From Pontederia crassipes (Eukaryota > Streptophyta > Magnoliopsida > Commelinales > Pontederiaceae), in contig JAUKPH010000022.1 of assembly GCA_030549335.1 (NCBI GenBank), positions 2,232,001 to 2,296,000 of the forward strand: a stretch of DNA of 64,000 nucleotides. Reading direction: 5' to 3'. The notes under the pieces were generated by a model. It worked only from the letters and a program-made list of their open reading frames with translations, did not search any database and was not told the origin of the DNA. Made by a program: the position numbers and the translations under genes. The first letter of the stretch is position 1, and each line of letters starts with the position of its first letter. Below are positions 24,001-34,678 of the stretch, one piece after another.

Positions 24001-25610
24001 TTCAACTTTTGATCCTCTAGCGTGTCACTTCCACTGACAGCATTTGTTTCAGAGACAATTGGAGTTTCCGAGCTCGCACTATCTCCCAGAACAGCTCCAA
24101 CCGCAGCATCAGTTTCAGTGCTTGCTTCTTCAACTTTGTCAGTCAAAGAAGCTTCGTCAACAGCTTCAGTGACTGAAGAGTCATTTTCAGTCAACTCACC
24201 TCCTTCCATGTTCAAATTTTGATCCTCTAGTGTGTCACTAGCACTGATGGCATTCGTTTCAGCGATCTCATCCACAACAGAGTCTGAAGAGGAGCTGGTC
24301 AAGGTTTCAGATATCTCTTCAACTTCTGTCAGAAGATCAGCACTCTCAGATGATGTGCTTGGAGAGCTCTCATCGGAAGCCTTTAGCAACTCCTCAGTGC
24401 TTGCTGCTGTTGGGCCATCAGCTTTATGATCATCTGATTCAGTTGATGGTTCATCAACTTTTTCGATGGATTCTTCTGGCTTTTCTGAAGATTGAGTTTG
24501 TTCTCGCTCAGCAAGAAAAGCAGCAATCTCCTTGTTCTTGCGAAATGCCAGCTCAAATGGGTTGGATGCCACATGTGTCACCCCCTTATTTAGTTGCATA
24601 TTTAACCCTTCAACATCTTCTTCCTTTTTCATTGTCAAAGTTACCTTCCCTCTTGAAATGCGCAATACCCGCACATTAACTTCTTGCCCAACCTGTAGTG
24701 AGGAGCTTCCTAAAATGCCACCAAAACCTTCAGATTCCTCAGATGCGGGAAGGAATCCTTCTTCTCCATCAGGAAATGACACAAAAGCTCCAGATCTTGT
24801 TAGATTTTTCACAGTGCCATCTAAGATCTGACCCTTCACCAAATTAGTACTTTTCTGGGTGTCCTCCCGTCTCTGATTTGACTTTGGAGTACTCTTTCTG
24901 GCAGAACGAGGCTTCTCGCTGTTTTCACCTTTAGGAGTTTCTCTTTTTTGCTGCACCCTACTCGTCTCATCATTCTCGCGCATTGTCAAAGATATCCGTC
25001 CATTTTCCCTATTTGCTTCCACAATTTTCACTTTCACTTCTTGCCCAATTGAAACGAAAGAAGAAACATCCTTGACATATCCATCACTCATCCTGGAAAC
25101 ATGAACCAGGCCATCTGTGTATGCTCCAAAATCAACGAAGCAGCCAAAGGGTTGAATCGATCTAACTTTCCCAGTAAATAAAGCACCAGGAATTAGTTCT
25201 TCATCTTTTACAGGAGGCATATCACTCTTCCTCACAGGTCTAGGACGTCTATTTTTGGCAGCAGACGCGGGTGATGTATTTGCTGAGGTAGGTGCCGAGG
25301 ATTCAACAGTATTAGATGGTTCTTCAGCATTCTCATCAGTAACTTCCCCCGAAGCAGCAGAACTTGGTTCCTCTACCTTAATATCAGCTCCAACAGCTGC
25401 TATAGTTTGGATTCTTGAGCTGTAACGATTTCCATAGAGATGAAAGAGTCTTAATGATGATTGTGGTAAAAGAATCCTTTCAGATGTTTTGAACTTTCTG
25501 CACTTTGAAGAAATTTCACATCTCCTTAGGTGGATTTCCTTCCTTTGATTGAGGTAAACTCTAGGAACCAGGGTAATACTGCCCAAAGAAGAATGAACCA
25601 GGGGTGTCAT
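21099..25610 (-). CDS. Plastid translation polyprotein: two S1 domains plus two EF-Ts modules (PSRP-7/EF-Ts type)
   Basis: Three coding exons join in phase: 25610-23624, 22565-21860 and 21711-21099 (donors gtcagt and gtaagt; acceptors atgcag and ttgcag), giving 1101 residues and a TGA. Residues 1-70 are rich in Ser/Arg and poor in acidic residues, a probable chloroplast transit peptide. S1 domains lie at about 139-212 and 257-329. A long acidic Ser/Thr/Glu linker (about 370-660) contains a 70-residue duplication. EF-Ts module 1 spans about 664-864 ([16 protein letters not shown] at 673, TDFV at 742-745); module 2 spans about 902-1101 (same signature from 912, TDFV at 981-984). EF-Ts recycles GDP-bound EF-Tu, and S1 domains bind RNA. 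Known algal and plant homologues are plastid proteins of this layout, made as one polyprotein and also as a smaller EF-Ts. Essential residues look intact and there are no premature stops. It is the only convincing host gene here. Confidence 0.95.
23082..23264 (-). mobile_element. Au-like SINE in intron of the EF-Ts gene
   Basis: An 18-bp direct repeat, TTTCAGGTATATTTTATA, flanks the element at 23064-23081 and 23265-23282. On the minus strand the element ends in GTGGGATAAGGCTTTG followed by (TTG)n, the typical 3' end of plant Au SINEs. The body includes GCCGACCCCACCTAGTGGG. It lies in the 1058-bp intron between the first and second coding exons and in the same orientation as the gene. The 79-codon plus-strand ORF across it (23010-23249) is incidental. 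Confidence 0.85.
23832..24260 (-). repeat. Duplicated acidic linker segment within the EF-Ts polyprotein gene
   Basis: Residues 451-517 (from [14 protein letters not shown] to SASSETP) are repeated as 521-593 (from [14 protein letters not shown] to GASSETP). The second copy has about six extra residues (NDVTEI region). The similarity is also clear in the DNA, so this is a recent in-frame tandem duplication of about 210 bases in a disordered region. Confidence 0.9.
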
Positions 25611-25671
25611 CTTGACCTACTATATCGAGAATGCTACTTGACACTTGAGCTCAATAAATTCTTCCTCTGAC
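25611..25671 (-). other. 5' UTR part of the first coding exon of the EF-Ts gene
   Basis: A good acceptor, CCATGCAG, ends at 25672 on the minus strand, 61 bases before the ATG. No in-frame coding continues upstream, so the leader is most likely interrupted by an intron. The ATG at 25610 is the first in this exon and opens the transit-peptide-like region. Confidence 0.5.
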
Positions 25672-26992
25672 CTGCATGGTACATAGAATCATTATTTTAT
25701 ACCAAAGGAACTCACAATTCTTTCCCATTTTAACAAGTAGGACCCTATGTGCTTCTGTTCCTTTACTTGTGACAGTGCACTAGAGTTCTGAATATTCTGA
25801 TAGAAAATTCGACCAGATTTTTGTGAAGTGTTTACATTTAGTGGCAAATATTTCATTTCCTCTTCATTTCTGCCTAGAGAAAAGCCCAAGAAGAAAAAAC
25901 ATAGTACTCCTGATATGTTCAAAACCAGGGAGCACCAAGAGCAAGAAAACCGATAAATGGGGACCTACTTCCTAGAAGCTGTTGCATGATTAGGGTATGG
26001 TACCGATACCGGGTGCGGTTTTAAAAAATTAGAGTACAGGTATGACAATATATTAAATTTATAATGTATAAAAAAAATAAGATAAAATAATAAAATTAGC
26101 TAATTATGAACTATATATACAAGATTTTACAATAAGACAATCAAACAGGCTGAAGAGACATTGTTGAGTCTCAATGACACATATAATCGAACAGGCTGAG
26201 AGGCTTCGTCAACTCAGCAAGGCCACAGCCCCCAGGTTCTTCTTGCATACCATTCCCCCACCTCCACCCAAGCAAGAACCCAATTTCGTTCAATTTTCCA
26301 CCAAAATTATTCGTCCCTTGCCTAAGCTCACATATACTTACCCGGCTTTATTGGACTATAAAGTAGTATCAAAGTGCTCCAAATTGGATGACATACAATG
26401 AGAACTGAACACACGAACCGAAAAGATTTCAATCATTCCACTCCATTCAGAATAAATGATGACATCCGGAACAATAAAGCGTTACAGAAGCTTTCGCAAT
26501 GGTGTAAGAGGGCAACATAAAGCAAGAACTAAACTTTTATATATAAGAGAAGGTAGCTCCGGTGACAACTAGAATTATGGCATTCGTAACATCCCGGCTG
26601 GAAAGAAACACCGCGGAATGGCGGAAGGCGACAACATAAATCAAAGAAGCGGATGCAATTCTTGAAAGGATGAAGAAAAGAGTCGAAATTTCGTGCATTA
26701 CAGACATCAGAAGCTCTCGAAAAGCAAGAAACACTCAGAATTCCGACCAAAAGTTTCATGACATTTGGCATTAGACGAGGAACTAGTGAGACATGGCAAC
26801 GTCGCAAGGTGTGTCAGAATCTCTCAGAATGCGACAACGTGGACGGTAGAAAAGAGAGCAAGAGAGCACCTTTCCGAACCGAGAAGAAGAGGAGGTCACC
26901 AACATCCACTCCTGGCACTTCTTCTCTATCCGCAGACGACGGAGAGGAGGAGAGAGGAGGGGGAGGAGGAGGTGGAGTTGATGGTATGGGGC
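25672..26992 (-). other. 5' leader intron and first non-coding exon of the EF-Ts gene (limits unresolved)
   Basis: There is no credible separate gene. The minus-strand part from about 26965 to 26530 is richer in GC and C/T tracts, as expected for a transcribed leader downstream of the TATA box at 26993. The donor of the leader intron could not be picked out. ORFs at 26529-26807 (minus) and 26758-27120 (plus) overlap this leader and look incidental. Confidence 0.4.
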
Positions 26993-26998
26993 TTTATA
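26993..26998 (-). promoter_or_regulatory. Candidate TATA box of the EF-Ts gene
   Basis: The minus strand reads GGCTATAAAGCCCC around this position, in a GC-rich setting about 1.4 kb upstream of the ATG, followed by a C/T-rich tract typical of a plant 5' UTR. Confidence 0.5.
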
Positions 26999-27165
26999 GC
27001 CTTATCCTAGTGGAGGGTGGTGGTGATAAGAGTCTGGAGGTAGTGAACGGTAAAGCCTACAGCCATACTGTGGTGTGGTGGAAGGAAGCGAGGAGAGGAT
27101 TAGGACCGGTGGTTAACTAACCCGGACGACTCCTGCCGGTCTGCATCGGGAAATCCAGTCCGCAC

Positions 27166-27243
27166 TGGGCCGGTTGGCTCTTATGGTTTCCCGGCTGGAT
27201 CACTTTTTGTGGTTATCGGTCCAGCCCATTTTTTGGCTGGGCC
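27166..27243 (-). promoter_or_regulatory. Cluster of three site II (TGGGCY) elements
   Basis: TGGGCC occurs at 27166-27171 and 27238-27243, and AGCCCA (TGGGCT reversed) at 27223-27228, about 170-245 bases upstream of the candidate TATA box. Site II motifs are known from promoters of nuclear genes for ribosomal and organelle translation proteins and bind TCP factors. That fits the EF-Ts gene, but the link is inferred. Confidence 0.45.
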
Positions 27244-27249
27244 AAGTTG

Positions 27250-28833
27250 GGTGAGTTGATGTTATATAGTACGGAACTCGATGGAAAATTAATAACATTA
27301 TTAGTGTAAGTGTCCCGCACATCGATGTGCGGGCATGAAAGAAAGGATTAATAAAAATATATTTAATTTTAACTTTATATTTTCATTTTAAAAAAATTAC
27401 TAAATATATTTTTGTTTAAAAAATATTCATAAATATGTATAATACTTATGTTTGGCTTTGAGCTTTCTTGATGATTGAAAAATAATTTTACTATTTTTAT
27501 TTACAAAAAATATAAAATATCATAGTAAAGGGCCAACGAATTGGGTAACCTCCTTTAATATCATTAATCAACGAATAATGGCTAGTGGATAGAGCTAAGG
27601 TTCAACCATGGATACAATAAATATTGTTAAGATTAATGATTAAATAAGCTGATAAGTCAAAATATGTTATAATAATGTTATTGATTTTTATTATTTAATA
27701 TTTCATCCACAAAGTATTTGAAACTACATGTTTGAAATAATATGTAATTATTAAATATGTTATTTCCTCCTAATTTTGATTAAAAAATGTTCCTAACACC
27801 ATGTATGGTGTAAATTCCTCAACTTTTAAGAGATATTTACATTAAGTAAGTATTAGGAGGATTTTAATTTTTTTAATTTATTTATATATTATATAACCAC
27901 ATTTTAAAACCAACTCCACTATATATAATTAATTTTATACCTTTTCAAACTAATAATAAGCCATTTAGGTTAAACTGCCAATCTTATAAATTAATGGGAG
28001 ATGTTAGGGTATAAACTGAACAACATAAAATTAAAAATAAAAAATATATTAAATTAGCTTTAGTCTTTAGACCTGACAATGAACAGAGATAAAAAAATAA
28101 GAAAAAATCAAGTTTACATAATCTATAAAGTGGAAATTATAATTTCTTTCTAAAGAAAACAATATCATATTATTAATTTTGTTATTTCTCCGGTCCTTAT
28201 ATAATTCTTTAATTGGTTCCTAAACTAAACGCACATGCATTCACCTAAGTCATTGTTCTTAATACTTTTATCACAAACATATCCACTACTTTTTAGTGTT
28301 TACCAAATATTTTATATATAATAATTTATATATTTTCATAGGTTAATTATTTAAACATGCATGCAGTCACATAGAATGAGTATCCCTAAACCACCTACTA
28401 CTATTTTTGTTACATCCCACCATAGACAACACTAAATAATGATAATATACACTATACAACCACTACTATTTATTTGTACATGCACTTATCTACATATTAA
28501 ATAATAAAAAAGAACAATACTCATATACAAAGTTTTAATTATGATAGGATATTATTTCACTAAAAAATAATTTCTTAAATATATATGAATTACTGTCATC
28601 CACCATCTTTATGCTACTAATTAATGGAAAATAACCTATTGCAAAAATAAACCTCAACACTATAATAAATAAAAAAGTAAACACACACACACATAATATT
28701 AGTGCTATCAAAACAAAATTCTATTAAAGAATCTTATAGAGAAAGAATGTAAAGTGACAATTATATTAAAACAAAATTGATGCTAAAGTCCATGGATGGG
28801 GAGGAGGGAGAGAGAGAGAATGAGATTAATGAA
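27250..28833. other. AT-rich intergenic DNA with one perfect palindrome
   Basis: No gene or recognisable element is seen. The only sharp structure is the 20-bp perfect palindrome CCCGCACATCGATGTGCGGG at 27314-27333. Confidence 0.6.
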
Positions 28834-29188
28834 TATGTAGAGCACCTCGCTCTACATCTTGGTGTAAATCGCTTATTTCTCATTATTTAAATAATTTTGT
28901 AATTGTAATTTATGACTAGATTAATTATATACTTTTTAGATGAAATAATATATATTTATTGAGATAATTTGATAATAAAAAAGTATAATTTAAGGCTTAA
29001 AAAATTATAGCCATTGAATTAATCATATTTGTTAAAATAGATTGACAATAACCATCGGATAATCCAATGATCTTGATCTTAATCGTGTTTACTATTTAAT
29101 ATATACTTTAAATTAATAATATTTATTTTATTAATATAATAAGTAAAATAAGTGTTCTACACCCGTTCTACGTCAAATGCTCTACATA
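28834..29188. mobile_element. MITE of about 355 bp
   Basis: The terminal inverted repeats are TATGTAGAGC at 28834 and GCTCTACATA ending 29188, with similarity extending inward (CTACATCTTGGTGTA against TTCTACACCCG). The interior is AT-rich and non-coding. The target duplication is probably TA and cannot be proved in this context. Confidence 0.55.
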
Positions 29189-30289
29189 TACATTTTTCTC
29201 TTTAAGTAAAGGAATCAGTCAAAACCATAAGATGAGAATGAACATAAAATAATCACATATAAGTGGATCGAATATACCTGACAACGTGAACAGATGCAGT
29301 ATTGCAAGATAGCTTCGATATGTATTTATAAGCAAAGTAACGGTTATTAGACATGCAATTTGAAAAAACTGATTTGGTAACTTGACCAAAAGTGATGGCC
29401 GAAAAAAAACTGATTTGATAATTAATATGAAATGAGTGATTATCTATTAATCTTAAAATCAAAATAATTAATTAGAAGTATACAAATGAACAATATTTAA
29501 TTGTTTGTGATGAATTAATTACTTTAAAAATCATTAGAGCAAAGTAATTAGGAAACATAATCACGACAAAGTAATCCTTTCATTGCATAACCGTTTCATC
29601 AAACTTTGATTTTATTTGTGAATAGTGTGAAACGAACATGTATAATCTTGATTGCTTACTTTAAAAAATAGTGCTTACTAAAAAAAATACACCATACTCA
29701 CGTCTACTATTTGTTTATTTAACTTCTTCGGTATTAAGTTAACTATCCTCATCTATATTAGTTTTATTTAAGTACTTCATTATTACGTTGATATCGATTA
29801 ATTAACATACACACATCTAGTATCTTAGTGTACTTAACTACTTTAGTTATTATACCAATTTTTTTATCAGAAATACAACCTTGCTTAATAATTATAATTG
29901 GTTCAAATATAATGTTAATCATAATTAGCTTATTTAATTGTGAACTAAGTTTTTCTTCATTTTCTTCTCGATATAAGTGACTTTACAAAGCATATATGAT
30001 AGTATCTAGTAACATTTAGTTAACAACCGGCCTAGTTATAATTATGATATATATATATATATATATATGTATGAATATGTATATATAGATATTAGTCATG
30101 ACTCTAATTAATTGATTATCATTTTAAATAATGATTTATTATTACTTTGTGAATTTTTTACTATTTGGACACTTGTCATCACATACTTATGACAAATGTG
30201 GTTCTCCCCTTCAAAACTATCCTCTTTTTATTAATATATAGATAGATTATTAGCTTTCGTTACTTTTGTAAAGAGTCTGGTCATAAAAT
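29189..30289. other. AT-rich non-coding DNA
   Basis: No gene is seen. A TA microsatellite lies near 30047-30068. Confidence 0.6.
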
Positions 30290-30502
30290 ATATGTAAAAC
30301 TCTATAAAATAAAATGGACGAAAATGCTCTTGAGGGGCAAAATAAGTTTTTTTACTAAAGATAAAAACTATGAAAAAATCTTGATTTACAAATGAATAAA
30401 ACACCTTTAAAAGTAAAATAATCTTAAGGACATTTTCATCCTTTGACAAAAAAAAGAGTAGAAAAGTGGATCATAATACTCCTAAAAGTGAGGACATTTA
30501 CA

Positions 30503-30691
30503 CCCGTTTGGCACAAGAATAAGACAAGAATATAGCCCTTAATTCCAAAAATTCACCCAAACAGTTATAAATTAATTTGTGGGTCCCGCATCCAATGATT
30601 ACAAAAAACGTTGGGTTTTGGATTCTTTGTCTAGGGAGATCTAGGGATTACAAACATTTATTCTAGAATTGAAAAAACCTTTCCAAACGGG
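30503..30691. mobile_element. Short MITE inside the LTR segment
   Basis: It has inverted ends CCCGTTTGG (30503-30511) and CCAAACGGG (30683-30691). It interrupts the LTR between GAGGACATTTAC and AGAGGGCAC, which are close together in the related sequence at about 43030. No clear target duplication is seen. Confidence 0.55.
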
Positions 30692-33600
30692 CCCTTAGAG
30701 GGCACTTTGATCTTTCAATGAAATGGTTGAACAATACTCCCAAATTTTCAAAATCCTTCCATGAATTAAGACATATTTTGTAAATATATAATTTCTTCCT
30801 CATTTCCTCCTTCCCTCAAACCAGCCACCTTCGTCCCTTTTCCAATTCTCTTCTCCACAAGAAAGGTAGGGCTTTGACGCTCCATGTCTTTGTCTTGGTA
30901 GAGCTCTTCACGAGGAATTAGAAGGAGAGGTCACAACATAGTAGGATATCTGAAAAGAAGATCTAGGAGCTCCTATATGAGGAATAAGAAGATAATGATG
31001 AATCAAAAAAGTTTTTGGACAAAAATCCTACTCATGTAGTGAGTGAACCCGTTCTCATGCCAATTAATATTTGAAATCAGAGCGTGAATCATTTTTAATG
31101 ACTCCATAATTTCGATTGTTATAAGATTAGAGATTTTAAATGATAATTTGCCCTAATTGTTACTGAACATGTGGAACAAATCCTCATAATGTTAATTGAT
31201 TGATGATAATGTTTAGGGTTCCAAATTAATATTAGAAACATGTTATGTATCATTTTATCCCAATCTGTACATACTATTCTAATTAGCTTTTGAGCAGATT
31301 TTTGTCATCTAAATATTAATAACACATTTTTTGATAGATCTTCATGTCTACTTCCCATAGGATTTGTTTTCAGCTCAATTGGAGCTATGTATAGAAAGTT
31401 ATGACTAGAAAAATGACCCACTGTCAAGCTATACAGCAAGACTAGTAAAATGCATCAAAATTTGCTCTTATTGAATCTTAATATGAAATTTATGAATTAG
31501 GTAGATGATCAATAAATTCATCTAAAAAGGAGATGCCTATAGGATGTTATTAATGTTTTAATACTCACTAGTCAAATTATTTAATGTGCATAGTTTATGA
31601 CTATTGTAGGAATTTATTAGTGTAAACAAAAAAATGATAATTTTGAAATTTTTATATGTTATTGCTTTAGGTGTCTATTATGAAAAAAATATAATTAGTC
31701 AATTTAATGATTTGTAGAGTGGGTTATGAATTTTGAATTCATAGGATGTTAAATACCTCCATTACCAAAAATAATTTTGCAAATAATGAATTCTTTTCCA
31801 ATCCATAGTTGGATTGAAAGTTCCATTATGTTTGGAATGGATAATTCAAGGATGAATGGTCTAAATTGTTATTTAATTATTTTTAATTTATTTACGATGA
31901 TATTGGCTTGCCAAAAGTTTGACTTGTTAAGTGTTACATAATATGTTCCTTCTATTGTAAATGATTTTTTGACAGATTCTAATGGTTAAAAAATGATTCA
32001 TTGAACATATTGAAGTCTAGTTTCTATAGGATTTAGTTTCGTGTAATTTGGATTGTGTGTGAAAAGTTATGATCAAATTAGTAAGGTGATGTCAATTTGT
32101 CATAGTTTTGTCATGGGCATGAGTGACACTGTCATGATGGCAATCGACTTTTAAGAATGATCGTGATTACAATCATGACTGTGACTTTATTTTCACAGCC
32201 GTGAACATCTTTAATAGTGATTTTGGAGTTCCTTTTGAATATGTTTATGTTGTATGGTTAATTGTTAAATATTTTGTTGATAAATTATAGAATGGTTAAC
32301 TTAATTATGCTTTCGTTGATGGTTTTAACTTCTTGTATCAAAATGTTTTACTGATCATGTTACCTTATTCTATGACATGCCATGTTATTAAATGATTATT
32401 TTATCTTGATTATTTGACACACCTAGAATCCAAATTGCATGCCAAGTTGTAGAGTTAAAACTAACACTATATTGAATGAGCCCGTTGATGGGTCATTTGG
32501 CCCTCATCATATTGTATTATATGAGAGCAAGTGTGACCTAACTTGACCATCCATATCGGCGTCGAGGTGAAACAAGTCCTATAATGACTTAAATGGCTCA
32601 CTAAATATTGGTTGTCTACTGTTTGCTTATTGAATAAAAAACTATACAAGTAACTTCAACTGTTTGAATTGTGTTTGAACATATTGGAACTATTATTAAT
32701 TTGGCACTTTGGATGTCATATGATCGGTGTTCCAAGCCACAATGGAATTGAATTGGACATTAAGAACAAATGCAATTGCTCTTATTGAAATGATTATGAA
32801 TCATGAAACATGACATATTGTGTCTTAACTCGCCTAATTGTAATGATCATTATTACTCAATTTGTATGATGTTTGATGTAATGATCATTATTTATGCAAA
32901 TTGTTGAATTATTTACTTTCGGATTTAATCTCTATTTTTTTATTATGTGGGAGATGGGCCTCTCCTATATCCATATTCGTACAGTTTTGTAGGAACGATT
33001 TATCCTGATGGCATGCTAATGATGGGGTTTGCACATAGTGGACATAGAGTTTGATTCTCATTATGATCATTATGTTTACTATCTTGTATTTTCATGCTAT
33101 TTATACTAATGGGCTTTGGAGTGCGAATGTATTTTCTTAAGGCTTTGTTTGGTAATTTAATTTAAGAGGGATGGTAGTGGCGGAGCCACGTAGATGTCTG
33201 TGGGATAAGTATTGAAGTAGTAGTAGTTTATACACATTTTAGCTTACGACAAGGTGCTCAAAGGTCTTGAGCTTGTTGATACAAGTCAGGCACCCGAGTC
33301 TCGTAGCTAGCTATCGGAAGGCAATGTTTTTAATCTTTTTCATTTAGTAGTAAATACAATTTATTTTATTACAATATAAATAATAAAATGGATTATATTA
33401 TATTAGTACCTAAGAAAAATATTATTTCTCTATTACATTATACATTTCTTCTTACTATATTTTTATAGAGCATTATAGTATTACATAATATATTTAATAA
33501 TTATCTTTAATCACAATTAGCATAAATTCTATAATTTCATTTATTGATATCATTAAAAGAATATATTTCATGATCCTATTGCTTAAATATGCTAACACAT

Positions 33601-33767
33601 CATTTATTTTTGCTTTTAATTTGATAATAAATATAATTTATTGTTTTTCCATCATAAACAATATTAAGCATGTTAACTAATTTCATGATAAATAATATTT
33701 ATACATATTCTTTATATCATAAGAGATTATATTTCATTATCATGCACTTAATCTTCGTTTTGTAGCA

Positions 33768-33775
<8 letters not shown>

Positions 33776-33816
<41 letters not shown>
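33776..33816. repeat. (AT)n microsatellite
   Basis: About 20 AT units lie directly beside the left end of the Pack-MULE-like element. A second AT run lies at its right end (34648-34670), which suggests insertion into an AT tract. Confidence 0.9.
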
Positions 33817-33817
<1 letters not shown>

Positions 33818-33819
<2 letters not shown>

Positions 33820-34646
33820 GAATATTAGGGTGCATACACAGATAGGTGCATACAGGTGCAATCATTCACTCACAACCATTAGATCAAAATTGTTTTAGTA
33901 ATAACGGTTGAGATTTAAACATCAATTATAATATTTAAGTGTAATAAAAACCCGGTTCACAAAAAAATCGAGTTTCTCCCCTACGCCGACCTCCCTTTCG
34001 CTGGCCTTCGTCCGCCGACCACCAATCTCAGCGCTGGAGACATCCAATTCTTCTTTCTCCTTCGACCGCCCTCAGCGCTAGAGAATCCCAGTCATCGACG
34101 CTCGCCCACTCGCCTCCTTTCCCCTTCGATTGCCGACCGGCGACCTCACTAGAGGACAACAAAAATGGGGGGCATCGGACCCCTCCGTGACCTCGCCGGT
34201 GAGGTCGCAGAAAGAGGGGCATCGCAGAGGGGAAACAGAAAGGGGGGCGTCGCGCTCGTCGGCGCAGCAATAGAAAGGGGGGCGTCAGCCACCCTTTCGC
34301 GCACGCCGGCGCAACACAGAAAGGGGGGCGTCGGCCCCCTTCTACGACCTCACCGTCGAGGCCATAGAGGGGGGCGTCGGCCCCCTTTCATGCTCACCGG
34401 CGCAGCAGCAACCCCCCTTTCACGCTCGTCGGCGCGGAAGTCGACGGTCGGCACGCGATCGGTGAGCTCACCGCAGGGGAGGTCGCACATGAGCCGGTTT
34501 ATTTTTTGAACCGAGATTTTTATTAAATCAATATTATAATTGATGATTAAATATCAACCATTATAACTAAAACAATTTTGATCTAATGGTTGTGAGTGAA
34601 TGATTGCACGTGTATGCACCTATCTGTGTATGCACCCTAATATTCC

Positions 34647-34647
<1 letters not shown>
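33818..34647. mobile_element. Pack-MULE-like element with long inverted repeats and GC-rich core
   Basis: The left arm (AGGAATATTAGGGTGCATAC onward, 33818-33968) and right arm (34500-34647) are inverted repeats of about 150 bases, roughly 90 percent alike by eye. Between them lie about 530 bases of GC-rich sequence quite unlike the surroundings, with repeated GGGGGGCGTC units near 34240, 34280, 34325 and 34372 and their inverse CCCCCTTTC. Long terminal repeats with a GC-rich, possibly captured cargo are characteristic of plant Pack-MULEs. ORFs at 34028-34270 (minus) and 34165-34509 (plus) are low-complexity and I do not call them genes. Confidence 0.65.

Positions 34648-34678
<31 letters not shown>

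Noticed and set aside
26529-27120. ORFs opposite and within the EF-Ts leader (plus 120 codons, minus 92 codons)
   Set aside because: They overlap the probable leader and TATA box and show no recognisable protein. The minus one is not in continuity with the CDS.
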